Positions 19,401 to 27,330 of a stretch of 64,000 nucleotides of DNA are shown one piece after another. Under the pieces are notes generated by a model that was not told the origin of the DNA, did no database searches, and saw nothing but the letters and a program-made list of their open reading frames with translations. The stretch is from positions 1 to 64,000 of the forward strand of contig CACZZQ010000001.1 of the NCBI GenBank assembly GCA_902785695.1, read 5' to 3'. This DNA is from an uncultured Prevotellaceae bacterium. GTDB lineage: Bacteria; Bacteroidota; Bacteroidia; Bacteroidales; Bacteroidaceae. Position 1 is the stretch's first letter. Every line of letters starts with the position of its first letter. The position numbers and the translations under genes were made by a program.

Positions 19401-20358
19401 GAACGACCAATCCTTTTGACTGACATCCAAGCCAGATGTTTCCGTAGCGGTCTTCGTTAATCGTTAATATCTTTGCTGTGTTCAGATTGATGCCTAAGAG
19501 GGTGCATTCTACTCGCTCCAGTTGTTTGCTACCTTTAGGCAGGCGGAATAGACCATCGCCACGTGTTCCTATGTAGATGTTTCCAAAATGGTCTTGCTTG
19601 GCGGAGCATATGATAACATCTTTGCTACCTAGTGCCGACATTTCAATATTGGCATCGGAAACCTGTCCGTTGTGATAGCTGGCAATACCGTTCATTCCGA
19701 TGATGAGCATTTCGTCGCCAAATTCCACGATGCGTGCAACGATGCCTATATTGACAAAGAACGAGCTAATGCCTTGACTGTCCATCATGGTTACCTCATT
19801 GCCGTAGCCGCACTTCCAGAAACGGCCCTGACTGTCTTCTGTCATGGTGTTGTAATACCAGTTGCCACCAGGTGTGGAATAACCGCCTTCAATCTTTTCT
19901 ACCTTGTCTTCGTCCGTAATGGTATATAAGCCGCGACCTGACGTACCCACCAGCAACTCGTTGTTGCCCTTTCTCTCCATAATGGCAGTTACACGTGGTT
20001 CGTTCTTTTCGCCAAAGTGGTAGTTGGTGAATTTTTCTGTTGTGTAGTCGTAACGGCAAAGGCCTGTGCGCGTGCCTACCCAGAAACGTCCCTTGCTGTC
20101 CTGAAAAAGGCTGGTGACAATGTTGCTGCTCAGCGACGTAGAATCATTACTGTTGTGGAAATATGTTTTGAAATTATAGCCGTCGTAGCGATTCAGACCG
20201 TAGTCGGTGGCTATCCACATATAGCCGTATTTGTCCTGACACATATCGTTGATAAGTGCACTGGAGAAACGCTCGGAGGGTATGAACACGCCTGTCTGAC
20301 TGAATGCCAGGACAAGGGCTGAATGAAGTATGATGACGATAGAATATATTCGACGCAT
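16471..20358 (-). CDS. Hybrid two-component system regulator (HTCS)
   Basis: One-protein sensor and transcription factor that detects oligosaccharide in the periplasm and activates polysaccharide loci. A signal segment (1-20) is followed by about 14 reg_prop propeller repeats (for example SALINDMCQDKYGYMWIATD), a Y_Y_Y domain (about 680-740) and one membrane helix (about 747-768). The histidine kinase has H786 in NATHDIRSPL, then N, G1 and G2 boxes (DDGMGFKDEN, GTGIGLNLC). The receiver phosphoacceptor is D1092 in LVISDMMMPEMDG, and an AraC HTH lies at about 1190-1295. Two repeat tracts are embedded: a 9-nt repeat encoding GLIGLIGLMG in the membrane helix, and four 7-nt units encoding ISRLKSQISN between the two kinase dimerisation helices. 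It lies 11 bp after GH115 and is co-transcribed with it. Confidence 0.95.
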   Translation of the reverse strand: MRRIYSIVIILHSALVLAFSQTGVFIPSERFSSALINDMCQDKYGYMWIATDYGLNRYDGYNFKTYFHNSNDSTSLSSNIVTSLFQDSKGRFWVGTRTGLCRYDYTTEKFTNYHFGEKNEPRVTAIMERKGNNELLVGTSGRGLYTITDEDKVEKIEGGYSTPGGNWYYNTMTEDSQGRFWKCGYGNEVTMMDSQGISSFFVNIGIVARIVEFGDEMLIIGMNGIASYHNGQVSDANIEMSALGSKDVIICSAKQDHFGNIYIGTRGDGLFRLPKGSKQLERVECTLLGINLNTAKILTINEDRYGNIWLGCQSKGLVVLPSQQPQFASWSFTAQRYFIGSTITSVCRGNDGLTWCTVQGSGVFAFDNTGRIVKHPTAPTTTEYIFCDKKGQYWLATNEAIFSYQPATGQYQRLINLEAEKINAIIDDDEGNLYISTYSRGFCIYNPKTGQLRKFNGTDAESTRGRLCNNWVMAMLRDRKGHIWLATSAGVSCYDPKENSFHALGFDLLMDGMICFSLCETQQGDILIGTDQGLYCYTPGQTKAKPFAEDSTLNDKTIAYIAEALNGDIWCATSMGIWQYDTRKNKFIGHVNGNGLTAKEYICSVGMHTNDDVICFANNDGLTVFYPSQITGSHKQLNEVKLTALSVAGNPVSPFDDCYTVSYLDNDIALEFSLLDFNNPSNIIYEYRINNETWQQNPEGQNAIKLSHLQPGTYNIEVRAMSGTAYSPIKSITLKVTPPWYRSTWAQVIYIFGLIGLIGLMGYSYRRRAHRLMAEEKMRFLINATHDIRSPLTIIMGAIGKLKDINIDDIAPPEEISRLKSQISNPVDTIDRNAQRLLQLVNQILDQRRLDKNQMQLHCQETNLVDFISGICKLYQFGADQRGIAFSFEHEKDHVLAWVDRINFDKVISNLLSNAFKYTFDNGEVKVVLRETEKNIEIKVIDDGMGFKDENPDRLFDRFYQGKNSANLGIQGTGIGLNLCRAITEMHSGNIKALRRTDKQGACFVVTIPKGNKHLRPEQIVTDSPVREVLSSGTKGKKSFRQFRILIVDDEPEIARYIISELGDRYKFEHAVNGKEALKMLLTDEYDLVISDMMMPEMDGLTLLKHIKDNTNISQIPVIMLTSKAEVEHKLEGLRMGADAYMAKPFDMEELHIQIDNLIANIHRLKGKFSGALKQEERIEQVEVKGNDDALMERIMRSVNANFSDPDYTVDTMANDVGISRAQLHRKMKEITGVSTGKFLRNLRMEQAARLLREGKINVSQIADRVGYADQAHFSTAFKTHFGQSPSEYAESHKS

Positions 20359-20369
20359 GGGCTTGTTTT

Positions 20370-22877
20370 TTATAATGATGGTCCGATGTATGAGGGCTTT
20401 AATCCGCCCCAGTCAATGATGATGCGCTGTACCATTTGTCCTGGGTCGCCTGAGATAATCAAGTTATGACGGGATTTGTTCTTGTCGATGGCAAAACGCA
20501 GACGGCAGATGGTACCGTTGCGCATGACTTGGTCTTTCCATGTACGGTCGTATTCTTTGAACTTGTTTTCAAAGATTTGTACAGGATTGTTGTCTATGTT
20601 CACGAAGATGCGGTTTGTCTTGCCCTTGTAGAGAGGCCAGAAGGGTACGCTGTAGATGATGACATCGACAGAGTCGGTGAGGGCAGTGAACTCGTATTCA
20701 ACGGACTTAGGTCTCCTGTCCTTGGAACCTTTTGTGGGGTCGCCAAACTGAAGAACCTCTCCATCGTAGCCAAGACCGTTGACTATTCTAACTTCTTCTT
20801 TATCGCCTTGCTGGTGGAACGTCTTCAAGTCGATAACCATACAATCTTGAATGTCTTGAATCCTCATTGGTGTTAGAACGACGGCTCTCTCTGCTGCACT
20901 TTCAAAGTGTTTCACCTCTGGCTTCTGGTAGTACTGGCAGGTGGACGTAAAACTCGTTGAGAGTGCCATCATCCCGTCCCATTTGCCATTGAGCTGTTTG
21001 TTGTAACGGCGGTTAAGGGCATTGATGCTGTCGTAGGCTTCTTCCATTTGTCGGGCAGCCCAGTTGGCCTCTGCATAGCGTCCTTCGGCTGCCAGTTCCC
21101 GATTGAGTTGAGCCATGAGAAACTTACGGTTCATCTGATAGGCTCCCTGAACGGGGAATTGCAATAGTTCGAAGAAGGCAGGCTTGGCTTCAACGCTTAG
21201 TTTGTCGGCCATACGTTCTGTCTCATCGCTGATGCGCTGATAGTCGGCCAGTCGATGCTGGATTTCGTCATAATGATGATATGAGAACTCTGTAGGCTTC
21301 AGTCCTGTGTGTGCCTGATCATCCCACTGATATTCCCATCCCATGAACTCTGGTTTGCGGCTCCATGCTAAACGGTAGTAGTCATCAAGAATCTTCTGAT
21401 ACTGCGAGGTGTGATTGCCAAAGGTGTTTCCCAGAAATTCAGCCTGATGTGTGTAGGCTTTCTCTATGGTGAAATTGCCATCATCGTTGTGGCTGATATC
21501 CCATGCCATATCAAAGAAGGTCTGCATACCCAGTTCCATGGGCTTGATGTCGCCCACATTGAGCAGCCAGTAGCGGTCGGCACCGCAATCATAGGCTTTC
21601 TTCAGTTCCTCGTACATCAAGACGGGTGGGGTGGTGTTGAGCCATAGATAGTCGTGGGGTGCTCCTAAATAAGAGAGATGATAGTACACACCTGAGGCAC
21701 CAGCGCGTTTCTGCTCCTCTGGATTGGCTACGCGTTTCATGTAGCCGTAGTTGTCATCCACCCAAACCAACGTGATGTCATCGGGTACCTTCAGACCGTT
21801 CTCGTAGATATCCATTGTCTCCTTATAAGGTACGAATATCTGGGGGATATTAGTGGCTTTCTTGCCAGTATGCTTTTCCAACAGGTCGCGTTGTTCCTTG
21901 ATAACCTTTTCTATCAGTTGCACTCGCTCTTCCATTGGCAGATTGCCTTTCAGTCCCTCATCGTGAACACCGCGCATGGCTGTGGTATAGATGTTCTCAT
22001 ACTGAGCAGCCTCACTGAGACGGTCGTTCCATTTCTTCCAGATGGTCTTAGGGTTGGTCTTGTAGTTCCATTCACCGTCGCGCTTGCTGTCCCATTCACT
22101 CTTGGCGGCATTATTTAGGAGCAAGGGTTCACAGTGGCTGGTGGTGATAATGATACCATAATTATCGCACACCGCCTTGCTTTCGGGATGCGAATAGAAT
22201 GCACCTGTACACGAATGCATGGCTGGTGCCAGCATATTGGCCTTCAAACGCAACAGCAGTTCGCAGACGCGGGCATAGGTCTTGGGGCCTATATCGCCAA
22301 GTTCCTTCTCGTAGTTGTTGGTTGCCCAGGGCTTCAATCCCCAATCCTCATCGTTGATGAAGATGCCTCGATACTTTACGCCTGGCTCGCCAGATGCGTA
22401 ATAGTCGTTTCGAATCTCGATGCTGACATCTGGATTCTTCTTTGCAGGAACATCGGCCCACCAATTCCAGGGCGATACGCCAATGCGTTCTGAGAGCTCA
22501 TAGATGCCGTATATGGTGCCACGGGTATCGCTGCCTGCAATGACGAGACGAGGTTCTTTCTCATCGGTCATGGTGAGGACGTAGCTTTCCCACCTGCCTT
22601 TCAGGTCGGCTTCTTTCACAATGCCTTGTTTGATCAGTTTCTTTATCGTCTTGCTCTTGCCGTAGGTTCCCACGACAATACGTCCCTTTCCGGAAATGGC
22701 AGGGGAGGTTCCTGTCACCAACTTGATGTCTGCCTGCAGATCTGCGATGGCTCGCTTCACCTGTTTCGATTCTGTCTCATCGTAGCAGATGTTGGCCTCC
22801 TTTATCTTGAACGTGTTGCTCCCCATCATGCAAATGGGTAATATGGCCAGCAATAGAAGAAAAAATGTTCTTTTCAT
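20370..22877 (-). CDS. GH115 alpha-1,2-glucuronidase, secreted
   Basis: Removes (4-O-methyl)glucuronic acid from internal or terminal xylose of glucuronoxylan. The 835-residue protein has a signal peptide (about 1-19). Family stretches are visible: AGSDTRGTIYGIYELSERIG, SPWNWWADVP, KYRGIFINDEDWGL, LLLRLKANMLAPAMH, TAMRGVHDEG, VWVDDNYGYMKR and YYHLSYLGAPHDYLWL. The C-terminal sandwich domain carries DWGGLKPSYIGPSL at the end. It is the first gene of a leftward transcript that continues into the HTCS, with a -7 box (22898-22905) about 20 nt before the ATG. It is the clearest indicator that the locus targets glucuronoxylan. Confidence 0.95.
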   Translation of the reverse strand: MKRTFFLLLLAILPICMMGSNTFKIKEANICYDETESKQVKRAIADLQADIKLVTGTSPAISGKGRIVVGTYGKSKTIKKLIKQGIVKEADLKGRWESYVLTMTDEKEPRLVIAGSDTRGTIYGIYELSERIGVSPWNWWADVPAKKNPDVSIEIRNDYYASGEPGVKYRGIFINDEDWGLKPWATNNYEKELGDIGPKTYARVCELLLRLKANMLAPAMHSCTGAFYSHPESKAVCDNYGIIITTSHCEPLLLNNAAKSEWDSKRDGEWNYKTNPKTIWKKWNDRLSEAAQYENIYTTAMRGVHDEGLKGNLPMEERVQLIEKVIKEQRDLLEKHTGKKATNIPQIFVPYKETMDIYENGLKVPDDITLVWVDDNYGYMKRVANPEEQKRAGASGVYYHLSYLGAPHDYLWLNTTPPVLMYEELKKAYDCGADRYWLLNVGDIKPMELGMQTFFDMAWDISHNDDGNFTIEKAYTHQAEFLGNTFGNHTSQYQKILDDYYRLAWSRKPEFMGWEYQWDDQAHTGLKPTEFSYHHYDEIQHRLADYQRISDETERMADKLSVEAKPAFFELLQFPVQGAYQMNRKFLMAQLNRELAAEGRYAEANWAARQMEEAYDSINALNRRYNKQLNGKWDGMMALSTSFTSTCQYYQKPEVKHFESAAERAVVLTPMRIQDIQDCMVIDLKTFHQQGDKEEVRIVNGLGYDGEVLQFGDPTKGSKDRRPKSVEYEFTALTDSVDVIIYSVPFWPLYKGKTNRIFVNIDNNPVQIFENKFKEYDRTWKDQVMRNGTICRLRFAIDKNKSRHNLIISGDPGQMVQRIIIDWGGLKPSYIGPSL

Positions 22878-22897
22878 CGTTCTTAGTTATTTGCTTG

Positions 22898-22905
22898 CAA
22901 AGGTA
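22898..22905 (-). promoter_or_regulatory. -7 box for GH115-HTCS
   Basis: TACCTTTG on the minus strand, about 20 nt before the GH115 ATG. It is divergent from the esterase promoter about 100 bp away. The 225-nt gap between the two genes holds only these promoter elements. Confidence 0.6.
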
Positions 22906-23001
22906 CACCTTTTTAATATAATATATGTAAGAAAATGTTTCAAATTTGTGTCAAAACGTATCTTCCCACCCGAATCCTTTCGTTATTTGGAATAAAATAT
23001 G

Positions 23002-23009
23002 TACTTTTG
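23002..23009 (+). promoter_or_regulatory. -7 box for the esterase gene
   Basis: TACTTTTG fits TAnnTTTG. The ATG is at 23103, so the leader would be about 87 nt. No clear -33 element is present. Confidence 0.5.
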
Positions 23010-23102
23010 CCGTGAATGTATTAAACCATTCATCTTCTTTGACATCAGTAAAGAAAAATCTGAATTAAAAACCTGTTATTCATTATAAATTTTTCAAGCC
23101 CT

Positions 23103-24059
23103 ATGAAGAATTATCTGAAGACGATTGTCTGTAGTGCAGCAATGCTCAGCGCTACTTCTTTGATGGCGCAGCCGGCAGGAGGCTTTGGAGGCTTCCAGCA
23201 GCAAGCCAACATCGAGACATCACAGCAATGGAAGGATGTTAACTATGCAGGCGATGACAAAGCCTACCATACTTGCGACATTTATCTGCCCAAGCAGGAG
23301 AGGGCCGCTTATCCTGTCGTGGTACACGTCTATGGCAGTGCCTGGTTCTCAAACAGCAGCAAAGGTGCAGCCGATATAGGTACCATCGTGAAGTCGCTCC
23401 TCGAAGCCGGCTATGCTGTTGTTTGTCCTAACCACCGTTCCAGTGCCGATGCCAAGTGGCCTGCACAGATTAATGATATCAAGGCTGTGGTACGTTTTAT
23501 TCGTGGCGAGGCAAAGACCTATAAGTTCGATACTTCGTTCATCGCTACCTCTGGCTTCTCTTCTGGTGGTCATCTGGCTACCCTTTGTGCTGTTACCAAC
23601 GGTGTGGGTCAGACCAAGGTGGGTAAGGAAGAACTGGATATCGAAGGTGCTGTGGGCAACTTTACCAAGGAGAGCAGTTTCGTGAATGCCGCTTGCGACT
23701 GGTCAGGTCCTGTTGACGTGACCGATATGGAATGTGGCGAACATATGTCGTTCGGCCCTTCAAGTCCTGAGGATGCCCTTGTCAATAGCAAGAAGGACGT
23801 AGATCCTGACAAATACCTCTCCGTCAGTTTTCTTCCTTATATCGACAAGGACGATGTACCCCTCATTGTGTTCCACGGCGTGAAGGATAATGTTGTTCCC
23901 TGCTGTCAGGGTAAGAAGCTCTACGACTCCCTGAAGGCGTTGGGCGTTAAGACCGAGATTACTCTGGAGCCGGAAGGCGGTCACGGTATGGGTATGTATT
24001 CTGCCGAGAACCTGAAGAAAATGACCGACTTCCTTGATGCTGTCCGCACCAAGAAATAA
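23103..24059 (+). CDS. Secreted alpha/beta-hydrolase, carbohydrate-esterase-like
   Basis: Belongs to the BD-FAE/esterase-lipase alpha/beta-hydrolase group often found beside xylan-active genes; acetyl-xylan or feruloyl esterase activity is plausible. Signal peptide about 1-22 (SLMAQ), followed by a Gly/Gln-rich stretch (AGGFGGFQQQ). The oxyanion motif is HVYGSAW (75-81) instead of the usual HGGG. The nucleophile is S153 in GFSSGG, the acid is probably in FHGVKDN, and H294 is in PEGGHGMGM. At 318 residues it is a single catalytic domain. It is monocistronic, with its own promoter box and a 12-bp-stem terminator at 24084-24122. Confidence 0.85.
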   Translation: MKNYLKTIVCSAAMLSATSLMAQPAGGFGGFQQQANIETSQQWKDVNYAGDDKAYHTCDIYLPKQERAAYPVVVHVYGSAWFSNSSKGAADIGTIVKSLLEAGYAVVCPNHRSSADAKWPAQINDIKAVVRFIRGEAKTYKFDTSFIATSGFSSGGHLATLCAVTNGVGQTKVGKEELDIEGAVGNFTKESSFVNAACDWSGPVDVTDMECGEHMSFGPSSPEDALVNSKKDVDPDKYLSVSFLPYIDKDDVPLIVFHGVKDNVVPCCQGKKLYDSLKALGVKTEITLEPEGGHGMGMYSAENLKKMTDFLDAVRTKK

Positions 24060-24083
24060 ATAAATTTAGGCCAAATCCTTTTT

Positions 24084-24122
24084 GAATTGTAGCTATTATC
24101 GCAAGAATTATAGCTACAATTC
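24084..24122 (+). terminator. Terminator of the esterase gene
   Basis: A perfect 12-bp stem (GAATTGTAGCTA at 24084-24095 against 24111-24122) with a 15-nt loop is followed by a T-rich run to about 24149. It lies 25 nt past the esterase stop codon. Confidence 0.85.
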
Positions 24123-24153
24123 TTTCAATTATAGCTTTCTTTTTCTTTCATTA

Positions 24154-24283
24154 GGCACACATAGCCATCGTAAATGGCACACTTAGCCATCGTAAGTGGC
24201 ACACTTAGCCATCGTAAGTGGCATACTTATGATCATAAGTGGCATACTTACGAGTGCTAAATGGCATACTTACAAAAAAATAT
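24154..24283 (+). repeat. Six tandem 21-22 nt units (tandem module of the composite element)
   Basis: Units start with GGCACAC or GGCATACTTA at 24154, 24176, 24198, 24220, 24241 and 24263, with no unique spacers. The unit at 24241 is nearly the same as the fourth unit of copy A at 171. The palindromic core of the composite element is absent here. The array ends 9 nt before the -33 TTG of the following GH2 gene. It fills most of the 294-nt gap between the esterase and GH2 genes, with the terminator and promoter taking the rest. Confidence 0.8.
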
Positions 24284-24291
24284 GGCGTATA

Positions 24292-24324
24292 TTGTTCGTG
24301 TGTGTCTTTTTTTTCGTACCTTTG
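24292..24324 (+). promoter_or_regulatory. Promoter of the second GH2 gene
   Basis: TTG at 24292-24294, a 22-nt gap, then TACCTTTG at 24317-24324. Expected transcription start is near 24331, giving a leader of about 23 nt to the ATG at 24354. This placement rules out an upstream in-frame start at 24261. Confidence 0.65.
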
Positions 24325-24353
24325 TACTCGAAACTAAAAACAAACAAATCAAA

Positions 24354-26777
24354 ATGAAGAGAATGAGATTATTGGTTTTGCTGGCTTTGGCTATCATGGG
24401 CGTAGGTGGGGCTATGGCTCAGCGGAGTGTTGAGACCCTGGATTTCGGATGGCTTTTCCATGCTGGCGACGTAGAGAACGGCGAGGCGGTAGGGCTGAAC
24501 GACAAGGCGTGGCGCAGGGTGAACTTGCCTCACGACTTCCAGATAGAACAGCCGTGGGTGGCTCCTGCCGCTGACGAGAAGGCAGACAACAACGACCCTG
24601 CGGCAAACATCAAGAGCCGCCTGTCGAGCCGGGGCTTCAAGGAAATGGGCAAGGGATGGTACAGGCTGCACCTCACGCCTGCCGACTCGCTGAAAGGCCG
24701 CCGACTGCTGCTCGATTTCGGAGGCATCATGTATGTGGGCGACGTGTATGTGAACGGTAAGTGTGTGGGCGGTACCGACTATGGCTACGTGGGTTTCCAG
24801 ATAGATGTGACCAATGAATTGAACATAGGGCAGGACAACGTGATTGCTGTCTGTGCCGATACGCGCGAACCTAATAATTCGCGATGGTACACCGGCGGCG
24901 GGCTCTTCAGGGATGTGCGTCTGGTGAGCACCAACCGCGAACTCTTCTTCGAGCGTCATCCGCTGCAGATCACCACGCGTGAGAACCGTTTTGTGACTAT
25001 CGCGGCAGAGGTGAACGTCAGGGGAAAAGATAAGAAGATGCCTATAGCCCTGAGCATACAGGATCCGCAGGGAAAGACGGTGTACGAGGGCAGGGTAGAG
25101 ATGCGTCGCTCAACGCCTACACGTATCGTAGAGCAGCAACTGGTAGAGGTGGAGATTCCGGATGCGCAGCTGTGGGACATGGAGCATCCGAACCTATATA
25201 CTCTAAAGGCAACACTCTACAATGAGAAGGGGGTAGCGGTGGATACGTATCAGGAGCGTTTCGGCATTCGCACCATAGAGATAACGCCTGAACAGGGACT
25301 CCTGCTCAACGGCAAGAAAGTGCTGCTGAAAGGCTATGCCAACCATCACTCACTGGGTGCGCTGGGAGCAGCCGCCTATCCGCGTGCCATAGAGAAGCGT
25401 ATCAAGCTGATGAAACAATACGGCATCAACCATATACGCACCAGCCACAATCCCTACAGCCGTGAGTTCATAAATCTGTGCGACGAAAATGGCATCCTGG
25501 TGGTCGATGAACTGTACGATAAGTGGACGCGACAGCATACCGGTGGACGAGTGGCTTTCGAGGCACTCTGGCAGAAGGATGTACCAGAATGGGTGAAGCG
25601 CGACAGAAATTCACCTTCTGTGGTGATGTGGAGTCTGGGTAATGAACTTCAGCAAGATCCCAACCAGCCGTATAATGATTTCGGCGTAACCATGTATAAA
25701 CTGATGAAGACGCTGATTCAGCGTTACGACTCCACCCGGCTGGTCACCGTGGCTATGCATCCCCGCTATCGCAATTGGCAGACCGATTCGCTGCCTTGCG
25801 ACCTGGCAATGATTACCGATGTGCAGGCATACAACTATAGATATATGTACTTCCCTGGCGACGGACACCGTTTCCCCTGGATGAAGTTCTACCAGAGTGA
25901 GGCTTCTGTGGCTGCTATGGGACAGAACTACTTTGAGATGAATCTCGATAAGGTCATAGGACTGGCCTACTGGGGAGCTATCGACTATCTGGGCGAGAGT
26001 CAGGGATGGCCTGCAAAGGGATGGAGCCAGGGTGTGTTCGACCTGGAACTGAACCCCAAGTCCAAGGCCTACTACATGAAGAGCTTCTTCAAACCCGACG
26101 AACCCGTAGTGCATATCGCTGTCATCGACAAGAAAGGCGACCAGATGTGGAACGGTGTGCAGACAGGAAATGACGGCATGAGCGACCATTGGAACAGGGT
26201 GGAGGGGCAGAAGCTGCAGCTTATCACCTATACCAATGCCGACGAGGTGGAGCTGGTGCTCAACGGAAAGTCTTTAGGCAAGAAGCAGAACAACGTGAAC
26301 GATGCGAAGCTGAGGAACCAGATACGATGGAACGATGTGGAGTATCAGCCAGGTAAACTGATGGCTATAGCACGCAAAGACGGACGCGAGGTGGCTCGTC
26401 ATCATATAGAGACTACGGGCGAGGCCGTGAGCCTGAAGGCGGAAGCCGACAATAACGAATGGCAGGCCGACGGCATGGACTTGCAGCATGTGCAGATAGT
26501 GGCTGCCGACAAGAAAGGCCGCAGGGTGCCAACGGCGTTGGGAAAGGTGACATTCACCGTTGAAGGCGATGCGGATATCGTAGGCGTGGTGAACGGCGAC
26601 ATTAACTCTAACGAGATGACTGTAGGCCATGAGCGAAGCCTCTATAACGGCACCTGTACGGTCATACTGCGCTCACGTTGCCAGAAGACTGGCAACGTGA
26701 TGCTAACGGCATCCTTACCCGGCATGAAGAGCGTGAAGATAGCGTTGCCTACTCGTGATGGTAAGGCTCGCCCTTGA
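24354..26777 (+). CDS. GH2 beta-galactosidase-like enzyme, secreted (second copy)
   Basis: Retaining exo-glycosidase, most likely beta-galactosidase. I start at MKRMRLLVLLALAIMG, which gives a clear signal peptide (cleavage near GAMA-Q) downstream of the promoter. Domains in order: jelly roll (about 25-190, NLPHDFQIEQPW and SRWYTGGGLFRDV), Ig-like domain (about 195-300), TIM barrel with RTSHNPYSREF, acid/base E431 in WSLGNELQQ and nucleophile E516 in FYQSEASV, then C-terminal DUF4982/Big-type domains. It differs clearly from the GH2 at 11391, so it is not a recent duplicate. Its 3' end overlaps convergent rlmH by 29 bp. Confidence 0.9.
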   Translation: MKRMRLLVLLALAIMGVGGAMAQRSVETLDFGWLFHAGDVENGEAVGLNDKAWRRVNLPHDFQIEQPWVAPAADEKADNNDPAANIKSRLSSRGFKEMGKGWYRLHLTPADSLKGRRLLLDFGGIMYVGDVYVNGKCVGGTDYGYVGFQIDVTNELNIGQDNVIAVCADTREPNNSRWYTGGGLFRDVRLVSTNRELFFERHPLQITTRENRFVTIAAEVNVRGKDKKMPIALSIQDPQGKTVYEGRVEMRRSTPTRIVEQQLVEVEIPDAQLWDMEHPNLYTLKATLYNEKGVAVDTYQERFGIRTIEITPEQGLLLNGKKVLLKGYANHHSLGALGAAAYPRAIEKRIKLMKQYGINHIRTSHNPYSREFINLCDENGILVVDELYDKWTRQHTGGRVAFEALWQKDVPEWVKRDRNSPSVVMWSLGNELQQDPNQPYNDFGVTMYKLMKTLIQRYDSTRLVTVAMHPRYRNWQTDSLPCDLAMITDVQAYNYRYMYFPGDGHRFPWMKFYQSEASVAAMGQNYFEMNLDKVIGLAYWGAIDYLGESQGWPAKGWSQGVFDLELNPKSKAYYMKSFFKPDEPVVHIAVIDKKGDQMWNGVQTGNDGMSDHWNRVEGQKLQLITYTNADEVELVLNGKSLGKKQNNVNDAKLRNQIRWNDVEYQPGKLMAIARKDGREVARHHIETTGEAVSLKAEADNNEWQADGMDLQHVQIVAADKKGRRVPTALGKVTFTVEGDADIVGVVNGDINSNEMTVGHERSLYNGTCTVILRSRCQKTGNVMLTASLPGMKSVKIALPTRDGKARP

Positions 26778-27219
26778 TAATCGTACAGGCACGATAGAGC
26801 TGCTCTGTAAACACAAGTCGCACCATCTGATGTGAAAACGTCAGGCGTGAGAGCGACAGTTGTTCGTTGGCACGCTGATAGACGGCAGGCGAGAATCCAT
26901 ACGGTCCACCGATGACAAAGACCAGTCGGCGGGCCGTATGGCGTTTCTGTTCAAGCCACGAGGCCAGTTCGATGCTGCGGGGCTCACGGCCGCGCTCATC
27001 AAGCAGCACCACAGTGTCCTGGGGCTGAATTTGTTTCAAGATGAGTTCGCCCTCGGCAGTCTTCTGCTGCTCTTCAGAGAGGTTTCTCGTGCTCTTTAAT
27101 TCAGGGATGGTGGTGATGCCAAAGGGCATATAATGGTTGATGCGCTCTGCATAGTCATCAATGCCGGCAACGAAATGCTTGTTCACGGTGCGCCCTACGA
27201 GAATCAGTTCTGTCTTCAT
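26749..27219 (-). CDS. rlmH: 23S rRNA (pseudouridine1915-N3)-methyltransferase RlmH
   Basis: SPOUT methyltransferase that methylates pseudouridine 1915 in helix 69 of 23S rRNA; it acts as a dimer in the cytosol. The start MKTELILVGRT gives 156 residues, the normal length; an earlier in-frame start lies upstream of the promoter box. The SAM-binding knot shows LLDERGREPRSIELASWLEQ and FVIGGPYGFS, and the typical C-terminus is QLYRACTIIKGEPYHHE. The -7 box is at 27240-27247. Its last 29 bp overlap the end of the convergent GH2 gene. Confidence 0.96.
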   Translation of the reverse strand: MKTELILVGRTVNKHFVAGIDDYAERINHYMPFGITTIPELKSTRNLSEEQQKTAEGELILKQIQPQDTVVLLDERGREPRSIELASWLEQKRHTARRLVFVIGGPYGFSPAVYQRANEQLSLSRLTFSHQMVRLVFTEQLYRACTIIKGEPYHHE

Positions 27220-27239
27220 AATGCTTTCTTTTTCAAGTG

Positions 27240-27247
27240 CAAAGGTA
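27240..27247 (-). promoter_or_regulatory. -7 box for rlmH
   Basis: TACCTTTG on the minus strand, about 20 nt before the rlmH ATG. It is divergent from the hemW box 43 nt away. Confidence 0.6.
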
Positions 27248-27289
27248 ACAAAAAGTGAAAAGTTGAGGAAGTAAAAGGGATTTTTTTTG

Positions 27290-27297
27290 TAACTTTG
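27290..27297 (+). promoter_or_regulatory. -7 box for hemW
   Basis: TAACTTTG; the expected start is near 27304 and the hemW ATG is at 27331. A TTG at 27263-27265 is a possible but distant -33 element. Confidence 0.6.
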
Positions 27298-27330
27298 CAT
27301 CGTCAATGTGTGTTACGTGAACAAATAGAT

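Noticed and set aside
15502..20358. HTCS and remnant as one protein joined by stop-codon readthrough
   Set aside because: The regulator's AraC domain is complete and cytosolic, while the following Ig-like domain and sorting tail belong to secreted proteins; truncation is simpler.
24261..24353. Earlier start for the second GH2 gene
   Set aside because: It would begin inside the tandem repeats and upstream of the promoter; the signal peptide begins at 24354.
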